DNA of 7,109 nucleotides from Clostridia bacterium (GTDB lineage: Bacteria > Bacillota > Clostridia > HGM11514), in assembly GCA_900757255.1 (NCBI GenBank), contig CAAENE010000318.1, positions 1 through 7,109 of the forward strand, read 5' to 3'. Positions 1 to 4,481 of this stretch are shown here, one piece after another. The position numbers were made by a program, and so were the translations under genes. Each line of letters opens with the position of its first letter. The first letter of the stretch is position 1. The notes beneath the pieces are model-generated. The model did not search any database and was not told the DNA's origin. It saw only the letters and a program-made list of their open reading frames with translations.

Positions 1-865
1 TGATACTGGTAAATACCAGTTCTCCTTTTTCGCCATCGGGCAAAACTTCTCCGGTGACCGGATTGATGATTTCGGCAATGAAATGGTCTTCATTGATATG
101 CATACCTGTCTGTTCGCTGCATTCAAAGGAAACGCCGGGGCCGGATATTTCAGTCAGACCATAAATATCATATGCCTTGATACCGAGTTTATTCTGGATA
201 TCCTGGCGCATTTCTTCGCTCCAGGCTTCGGCTCCGAAAATGCCGGCCTTGAGTTTGATTTGGTCCTGTAAGCCCCTCTCACAGATGGATTCTGCTAAAT
301 ATGCTGCATAGGAGGGGGTACAGCAAAGAATAGTAGAGCCAAGATCACACATAAACTGAATCTGCCGTTCGGTATTGCCGGAGGACATCGGCAGGGTGAG
401 GGAGCCAAGCTTGTGCGAACCGCCGTTGAGTCCCGGACCGCCGGTGAACAGGCCATAGCCATAGCTGACATGGACAACGTCGTCCTTAGTACCGCCGGCT
501 GCCACAATAGCGCGTGCACAGCATTCATCCCATAAATCGATATCGTGCTGCGTATAAAAGGCAACCACTCTCCGTCCTGTCGTGCCGCTGGTCGACTGAA
601 TCCGCACAGTATCGTGCAGCGGAACTGCCAAAAGGCCATATGGATAGGCGTCCCGCAGGTCGTCCTTGGTCAAAAAGGGCAGTTTATGCAGGTCGTCGAC
701 TGATTTGATATCCCCGGGCTCAACACCCTTTTCAACCATCAGCTTTTTGTAATATGGTACGTTGTCATACACATGACGGACCTGCCTGACAAGGCGCTCA
801 TCCTGCCAGGCTCTGATTTGTTCCCGAGATGCGCACTCTATCTCAGGCTGAAAGTAATTTCCCAT
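1..865 (-). CDS. paaK: Phenylacetate-CoA ligase, PaaK-type (partial, 3' end off window)
   Basis: This ANL-superfamily adenylating enzyme would make an aryl-acyl-CoA (phenylacetyl-CoA or a related aryl acetate) from acid, ATP and CoA in the cytoplasm. The first 288 residues are visible; the family is usually about 430-440, so the ATP-binding C-terminal third is off the left edge. Seen directly: a PaaK-like N-terminus with NVPYYKK (35-41) and LPFLTKDDLR (62-71), the phosphate-binding loop STSGTTGRR (91-99), YGYGLFTGG (135-143), GAE (211-213) and the adenylate motif YGLTE (235-239). The start at 865 is preceded on the minus strand by AAGGAAAGGA-type ribosome binding sequence and, further up, by a clear promoter. 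In Clostridia such ligases often sit beside indolepyruvate:ferredoxin oxidoreductase genes (family knowledge; not visible here). It is divergent from the AraC regulator and probably functionally unrelated to the sugar genes. The aryl substrate cannot be decided from sequence. Confidence 0.93.
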   Translation of the reverse strand, partial: MGNYFQPEIECASREQIRAWQDERLVRQVRHVYDNVPYYKKLMVEKGVEPGDIKSVDDLHKLPFLTKDDLRDAYPYGLLAVPLHDTVRIQSTSGTTGRRVVAFYTQHDIDLWDECCARAIVAAGGTKDDVVHVSYGYGLFTGGPGLNGGSHKLGSLTLPMSSGNTERQIQFMCDLGSTILCCTPSYAAYLAESICERGLQDQIKLKAGIFGAEAWSEEMRQDIQNKLGIKAYDIYGLTEISGPGVSFECSEQTGMHINEDHFIAEIINPVTGEVLPDGEKGELVFTSI

Positions 866-873
866 CGTTAACC

Positions 874-885
874 ATTCCTTTCCTT
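874..885 (-). promoter_or_regulatory. Ribosome binding site of the phenylacetate-CoA ligase
   Basis: Read on the minus strand, a purine run AAGGAAAGGAAT lies about 8-10 bases upstream of the ATG whose first base is 865. It supports that start rather than an internal one. Confidence 0.6.
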
Positions 886-908
886 GTTACAAACATCATC
901 GTACCTAT

Positions 909-937
909 ATCATACCATTGTTTTTGAAAATCGTAAA
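909..937 (-). promoter_or_regulatory. Sigma-A-type promoter for the phenylacetate-CoA ligase
   Basis: On the minus strand, TTTACG (932-937, 4 of 6 to TTGACA) and TATGAT (909-914, 5 of 6 to TATAAT) are separated by exactly 17 bases. The -10 is extended by TGG immediately upstream (915-917), giving TGGTATGAT. The start point would be near 902, about 37 bases before the ATG. An A/T-rich stretch (938-960) just upstream of the -35 could act as an UP element. Confidence 0.7.
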
Positions 938-938
938 T

Positions 939-957
939 AAATTTTTTGAAATTTTTT
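939..957. repeat. Two phased A-tracts (AAATTTTTT repeated at 10-base spacing)
   Basis: AAATTTTTT occurs at 939-947 and again at 949-957, exactly one helical turn apart, directly upstream of the ligase -35 box. In-phase A-tracts bend DNA and act as UP elements (established knowledge). That they do so here is inference. Confidence 0.55.
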
Positions 958-992
958 ATTCTGTGACCGGTTCGCTATAGCATAATAAAAAT

Positions 993-1094
993 ATTTATGG
1001 TATGATAACCATGCAGTGGTTATCATACGAATGACTGCCCTCGCAATCCGGGAAAACTTCGTTTTCTTTTTGCGTATCGGGCAATACCATAAAT
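993..1094. repeat. Nested palindromic element bounded by an 11-bp perfect inverted repeat
   Basis: ATTTATGGTAT at 993-1003 is the exact reverse complement of ATACCATAAAT at 1084-1094. The inner sequence pairs further: TGCCC 1036-1040 with GGGCA 1079-1083 (directly adjoining the outer arm), CGCAA 1042-1046 with TTGCG 1070-1074, and GAAAAC 1052-1057 with GTTTTC 1061-1066 around a TTC loop. A side hairpin (1004-1024) sits on the left strand. The whole could fold as a branched hairpin. It could be a structured leader, a regulatory region, or a small MITE-like or palindromic repeat. No target-site duplication is obvious at its edges. Confidence 0.6.
1000..1028. promoter_or_regulatory. Perfect 12-bp inverted repeat, candidate operator or hairpin
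   Basis: GTATGATAACCA (1000-1011) and TGGTTATCATAC (1017-1028) are perfect reverse complements around a 5-base spacer. The arm centres are 17 bases apart, which suits a dimeric regulator, and the repeat overlaps a forward extended -10-like TGGTATGAT (998-1006). Its outer four bases per side compete with the larger 993-1094 palindrome for pairing. Candidate binding protein: the adjacent AraC-family regulator, though such proteins more often bind direct repeats. Confidence 0.5.
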
Positions 1095-1116
1095 TCATTC
1101 ATTTGAATTTATGGTA
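1085..1116. promoter_or_regulatory. Perfect 13-bp inverted repeat overlapping the araC-type gene promoter
   Basis: TACCATAAATTCA (1085-1097) and TGAATTTATGGTA (1104-1116) are exact reverse complements around a 6-base spacer. The right arm runs into the likely extended -10 element TGGTACAAT (1112-1120), so a protein bound here would occupy the -35 to -10 region of the regulator's own promoter. That position fits autorepression or control by another repressor (inference). Confidence 0.55.
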
Positions 1117-1120
1117 CAAT
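1112..1120 (+). promoter_or_regulatory. Probable extended -10 promoter of the AraC-family regulator
   Basis: TGGTACAAT matches an extended -10 (TG, one base, then TACAAT, 5 of 6 to TATAAT). No good -35 is seen 16-18 bases upstream, because that space is filled by the palindrome arms. A start near 1127 would give a leader of roughly 40 bases. An alternative -10 is TATAAA at 1134-1139, also without a clear -35. Confidence 0.4.
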
Positions 1121-1153
1121 GTTTTCATGAGTATATAAATCGCGAAACGCCTG

Positions 1154-1161
1154 AGAGGGGG
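1154..1161 (+). promoter_or_regulatory. Ribosome binding site of the AraC-family regulator
   Basis: AGAGGGGG ends 7 bases before the ATG at 1169, a normal Shine-Dalgarno spacing. It fixes this start. Confidence 0.7.
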
Positions 1162-1168
1162 TAAGGCT

Positions 1169-2017
1169 ATGAAAGAAAAAGTAATAACAGAACAATACAG
1201 CAGTAAATTTAACGAAAATACTGACATTCGAATTTTTTTCTGTTATTCTTATGAACTTCTGCCATACCTGCATGACCATGAATTCTACGAATTTTTTTAT
1301 GTCATCAGCGGTTACGCGGACCATTTGGTCAACGGTAAAACAGTGCCTCTGAAGGAGGGCGACCTTGTATTTATGCGCAAAAAGGATATTCATAAATATG
1401 GAGTGGGGGACTGCACGAATTTTCACTATGTCAATATTGCCTTTCCGCAGGAAGTGCTGGACGACGTGTCCGCCTTTTTTAAGCATGGAAACTATATTGA
1501 ACAATACTGCCAAAGTGAGATGCCGCCGGTTTTCCGGCTGACGGTGCATGAAAAGGACCGGTTTTTGTCAAGACTGAAGCAATATAACCTGAATCCGCGG
1601 GGAAATAACCCTGCCCTTCGCGTTGCAACTCGAATGCTGCTGGCCGATATTTTTTACCGCTACTGTGTTTTAAAATCGGAACAGAGGGAGCTTTTGGGCG
1701 ACTGTGCGGATTGGTTCCAGGAATTTTATACTGCACTGTCCGGAAAGGAGCTGTTTACCAAAGGGATGGGTGAAATTTTGGGGTATTCCAAGAGAAGCCG
1801 GGAATACCTGTGCCGCTATTTTAAGAAAGTGACCGGCATGACCCTGAGCCAGCAGGTGAAAAAGCTGCGGGTCAATTATGCCTGCAATCTCCTCGAAAAT
1901 ACAGATATGGAAATTATCGAGATTGCGGCTGAATGCGGTTATGAAAACCTGAGTACCTTTTACCATGCCTTTCGGGAGCTGACTCAGATGACGCCGAATT
2001 CCTTCCGGAAAAATTAA
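1169..2017 (+). CDS. AraC-family transcriptional regulator with cupin-like sensor domain
   Basis: This is a 282-residue cytoplasmic regulator of the usual two-domain AraC plan. The N-terminal half (about 20-95) is a cupin-like AraC_binding domain with HDHEFYEFFYVISG (35-48), a proline/glycine turn PLKEGDLVFM (60-69) and DIHKY (73-77), typical of sugar-sensing members. A helical linker covers about 125-190. The C-terminal DNA-binding domain (about 190-282) has two helix-turn-helix motifs: one around GEILGYSKRSREYLCRYFKK (201-220) and one around EIAAECGYENLSTFYHAFRE (251-270), followed by the characteristic MTPNSFRKN end. It is followed after 94 bases by the phosphorylase and oxidoreductase genes on the same strand, so it most likely senses their substrate or product and activates them (inference from position). 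Palindromes over its own promoter suggest autoregulation. The ligand is unknown. The family call is very secure. Confidence 0.95.
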   Translation: MKEKVITEQYSSKFNENTDIRIFFCYSYELLPYLHDHEFYEFFYVISGYADHLVNGKTVPLKEGDLVFMRKKDIHKYGVGDCTNFHYVNIAFPQEVLDDVSAFFKHGNYIEQYCQSEMPPVFRLTVHEKDRFLSRLKQYNLNPRGNNPALRVATRMLLADIFYRYCVLKSEQRELLGDCADWFQEFYTALSGKELFTKGMGEILGYSKRSREYLCRYFKKVTGMTLSQQVKKLRVNYACNLLENTDMEIIEIAAECGYENLSTFYHAFRELTQMTPNSFRKN

Positions 2018-2052
2018 ATGTCACAGCTGGACAAAAAATATCACGGAAGGAT

Positions 2053-2081
2053 AAGACGAAAAACAAAACCCTTTGTATAAT
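2053..2081 (+). promoter_or_regulatory. Promoter of the phosphorylase-oxidoreductase operon
   Basis: A perfect -10, TATAAT, lies at 2076-2081. Seventeen bases upstream is AAGACG (2053-2058), only 3 of 6 to TTGACA. A perfect -10 with a poor -35 is what is expected of an activator-dependent promoter, here plausibly driven by the AraC-family regulator encoded just upstream. The start would fall near 2088, giving a leader of about 24 bases. Confidence 0.6.
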
Positions 2082-2099
2082 GGAACTATCAAATTGAAA

Positions 2100-2107
2100 A
2101 GGAGAGG
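2100..2107 (+). promoter_or_regulatory. Ribosome binding site of the GH94-type phosphorylase
   Basis: AGGAGAGG begins at 2100; its AGGAG core is followed by 7 bases to the ATG at 2112. This decides the start: a longer in-frame TTG start at 2073 would overlap the -10 element and has no ribosome binding site. Confidence 0.8.
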
Positions 2108-2111
2108 AACC

Positions 2112-4445
2112 ATGTACAAATACGGTGATTTTCGTTCAGAAGGAACAGAATTTGCAGTAAACGTTCCAAATACCCCGAGAAGCTTTGACAATTTTATGTG
2201 GAACGACGTTTGCTTTGCCAATGTCCAGCAGACAGGGGTTGGCTGTTTTGATTACCAGCTCGACGAGAGGGAGGCGGTGCAGCTTTATACCGGAATCGGG
2301 CGTATCTGCGATTTTGACGTGTTCGGCCGGGAACATCTGATGAACCGCCTGATTTATATCCGCGACAATGAAACCGGCAGCTATTTCACAGTAAACTGGG
2401 AGTGCGTCAAGGCGGATTATACCTCTTTTTCCTGTGTACACGGAGCCGGGTATACAGTGATTACCAATGAAACCGACGGAATTCGGGCAAGCTTTCGCAT
2501 TTTTGTGCCGCAAGGAAAAGATGCGGCTGAATTATGGGATATCACATTAGAAAGTGTGGATGGAAGAAAGCGGGATATTTCGGTCTTTTTATATAATCAA
2601 ATCCAGTTTAAGTTCAAGTGGGGATTTGACAGCTACGGCGATATGATTTACCGGACAGTTTGGCTGGACAAGGAGCAAAATGCGGTCATTGCCAAAAAGC
2701 ATCCCTTTGTCAAACCGCATGATTTCCTGACAGCCTATGTTGCCGCTAACCGTAAAATTGACGCGTTTGACGGAACACGGGACGCGTTTGTAGGCGTATA
2801 CTCTACCCTGAAAGACCCGGAAGCGGTAGTAAGAGGATATTGTTCTAATACACAAGGCTCCGCCGATGCGACAATAACGGCACTTCAGTTCAATTTAACA
2901 CTGGACGGCAAAGCGGAAAAGCTGGAAGTAATTGTAGGGGCCACCGATTCTGATAAAAAGGTGAAGGAATTTACTAAAAAATATCTGGGGCATTTTGATA
3001 CATATTTTGAAGAACTCAAACAGGCCAAACAAAAACAGCTTTCACAGAATTTGGTTTGTACGCCTGACCGGCATTTTGACAGTTTAGCCAATACCTGGGT
3101 AAAACAGGCAACCCTGTTCGGCGCGGCATGGTGCCGGTGGGGATATAACGGATACCGCGATATCGTCCAGCAGGGGCTGGGTGTGGCGTCCATCATACCG
3201 GACAGAAGCCGCTGGATTATTGTAGAGGCGCTGAAACGCCAGTATTGTTCCGGGCTTGCTGTGCGCGGCTGGAACCCGATTGACGATAAAGCGTATTCTG
3301 ACAGCGCTTTATGGCTTTGCTTTACTTTGATTGCATACTTACGGGAGACGGGCGATTTTGACCTTTTGGATGAGGTCGTACCATATTTTGATCAGGGCGA
3401 GGCGACGGTCAGAGAGCATATTGATACAGCGCTCAGCTTTTTAGAAAAGAATAAAGGTGAGGATGACCTCCTGTTGATTAAATTCGGCGACTGGAACGAT
3501 TCCCTGACCGGAACCGGAAAAGAGGGGCGGGGTGAGAGCGTCTGGCTGTCGATTGCGTACGTGGAGGCTCTGCACCAGATGGCAGATTTAGCCGGATATT
3601 TAGGCGAAAAAGAAAAACAGGAGGACTATCAAAACCGTGCGTCTGCTATGAAAAAAGCAATCAACGAAAATGCATGGGACGGCAAATGGTACCTGCGCTG
3701 TATCGACGATTACAGGCGTCCTGTCGGATCGCACAAAAATCAAGCTGGCAGTATTTTCTTTGAACCGCAGTGCTGGTCATTGATTTCGGGCGTGGCAGAA
3801 GGAGAACGTGCCGAACGGGTGATTGAATCCTGTGATGAAATGCTGGGAACACAGCTTGGATATCTGCTTCTGTCACCAGTCTACCGTGAATTCGACCCAA
3901 ATATCGGACGAATCAGCTCTATGGAACCGGGGATTGCGGAAAACGGAACGGTCTATTCCCATCTGAATATCTGGATGATTTTAGGATTGATCCGCATCGG
4001 AAAAGCAGATTTGGCTTATCAGCTGTTTCAAAAAATATCGCCCGGATATATCAGCGGGCCTGAGGATCCTAAAAATGAGTGTCCGCCCTTTATGTACTCC
4101 AACTGCTATTTTGGCCCTGACCATAAAAACAACAAATATCAGATGGAATTCACCTGGATTACCGGTTCAGTCGCATGGTACAATCATGTTATTCTGAACG
4201 AAATGCTGGGTGCGAAAGCAGATTTTGGAGGACTTCGGATTGACCCGGCGATTCCGTCAAATTGGGAATACTGCTCGGTAAAACGTACCTATCGCGGATG
4301 CGAATATGAGATTGAAATCAAAAATCCGGAGAAAAAGCAGAAGGAAAAACTGATCATCACGGTGGATGGTCAGCCGGTCAGCGAAAATATACTTCCTTAT
4401 TTTAAAGATAGCAAGGTACATAAGGTGGAAGTGCTCATACAGTAA
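2112..4445 (+). CDS. GH94-type glycoside phosphorylase (cellobiose/chitobiose phosphorylase superfamily), divergent donor site
   Basis: This 777-residue cytoplasmic enzyme would cleave a beta-glycoside with inorganic phosphate to a sugar 1-phosphate plus a free acceptor. The length fits GH94 (about 780-820). Domains: an N-terminal beta-sandwich (about 1-290) opening with the family signature YGDF, then TPRSFDNF; a helical linker; an (alpha/alpha)6 barrel (about 320-700); and a C-terminal beta segment. Conserved motifs: GDWND (459-463), whose last Asp is the catalytic acid in the family; ENGTVYSH (610-617), with His617 at the phosphate-binding position; and TWITGS (681-686), the Thr-Gly pair that also holds phosphate. 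Unusual: the donor-site motif normally ending RDxxQD reads RDIVQQ (349-354), so its final Asp is Gln, and the usual DD-LWL reads SDSALWL (396-402). No signal peptide is seen. It is the first gene of an operon with the FAD oxidoreductase. The family is secure; the donor and acceptor sugars are unknown, and plain cellobiose phosphorylase activity is doubtful. Confidence 0.9.
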   Translation: MYKYGDFRSEGTEFAVNVPNTPRSFDNFMWNDVCFANVQQTGVGCFDYQLDEREAVQLYTGIGRICDFDVFGREHLMNRLIYIRDNETGSYFTVNWECVKADYTSFSCVHGAGYTVITNETDGIRASFRIFVPQGKDAAELWDITLESVDGRKRDISVFLYNQIQFKFKWGFDSYGDMIYRTVWLDKEQNAVIAKKHPFVKPHDFLTAYVAANRKIDAFDGTRDAFVGVYSTLKDPEAVVRGYCSNTQGSADATITALQFNLTLDGKAEKLEVIVGATDSDKKVKEFTKKYLGHFDTYFEELKQAKQKQLSQNLVCTPDRHFDSLANTWVKQATLFGAAWCRWGYNGYRDIVQQGLGVASIIPDRSRWIIVEALKRQYCSGLAVRGWNPIDDKAYSDSALWLCFTLIAYLRETGDFDLLDEVVPYFDQGEATVREHIDTALSFLEKNKGEDDLLLIKFGDWNDSLTGTGKEGRGESVWLSIAYVEALHQMADLAGYLGEKEKQEDYQNRASAMKKAINENAWDGKWYLRCIDDYRRPVGSHKNQAGSIFFEPQCWSLISGVAEGERAERVIESCDEMLGTQLGYLLLSPVYREFDPNIGRISSMEPGIAENGTVYSHLNIWMILGLIRIGKADLAYQLFQKISPGYISGPEDPKNECPPFMYSNCYFGPDHKNNKYQMEFTWITGSVAWYNHVILNEMLGAKADFGGLRIDPAIPSNWEYCSVKRTYRGCEYEIEIKNPEKKQKEKLIITVDGQPVSENILPYFKDSKVHKVEVLIQ

Positions 4446-4452
4446 TCAAAAA

Positions 4453-4466
4453 GCCGCAGAGGCGGC
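4453..4466 (+). other. Small GC hairpin between the two operon genes
   Basis: GCCGC (4453-4457) and GCGGC (4462-4466) pair perfectly around AGAG, 4 bases before the AGGAG site of the next gene. No T-run follows, so it is not a terminator. It could stabilise the upstream mRNA segment or tune access to the ribosome binding site (inference). Confidence 0.4.
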
Positions 4467-4470
4467 GGAC

Positions 4471-4475
4471 AGGAG
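4471..4475 (+). promoter_or_regulatory. Ribosome binding site of the FAD-dependent oxidoreductase
   Basis: AGGAG ends 6 bases before the ATG at 4482, supporting this start in the 36-base gap after the phosphorylase stop. No promoter is seen in the gap, so cotranscription is expected. Confidence 0.8.
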
Positions 4476-4481
4476 TCAAAA

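Noticed and set aside
962..975. Possible catabolite-responsive (cre) site, TGTGACCGGTTCGC
   Set aside because: Only the left half fits the consensus; several conserved right-half positions mismatch, and it is not placed at the sugar operon promoter.
1109..1549. 146-codon open frame on the minus strand over the AraC-family gene
   Set aside because: It overlaps the secure regulator gene and its palindromic promoter, and the translation has no recognisable family features.
2018..2080. 20-residue basic ORF starting directly after the regulator stop
   Set aside because: No convincing ribosome binding site, it runs through the operon promoter, and its Lys/Arg content follows from the A-rich sequence. 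Probably chance.
2073..2111. Longer phosphorylase start at a TTG codon (2073), adding 13 residues
   Set aside because: The TTG lies next to a perfect TATAAT at 2076-2081 that is better read as the -10, and it has no ribosome binding site. The ATG at 2112 has AGGAG at ideal spacing and begins with the family-typical YGDF segment.
2112..4445. Assignment as GH36 alpha-galactosidase
   Set aside because: The generic GH36-type label of some databases refers to a Pfam name. The GDWND, ENGxxYSH and TWITGS motifs are those of GH94 phosphorylases.
4453..4466. Terminator between the phosphorylase and oxidoreductase genes
   Set aside because: The stem is only 5 bp and is followed by GGACAGGAG rather than a T-run, so transcription should continue into the second gene.
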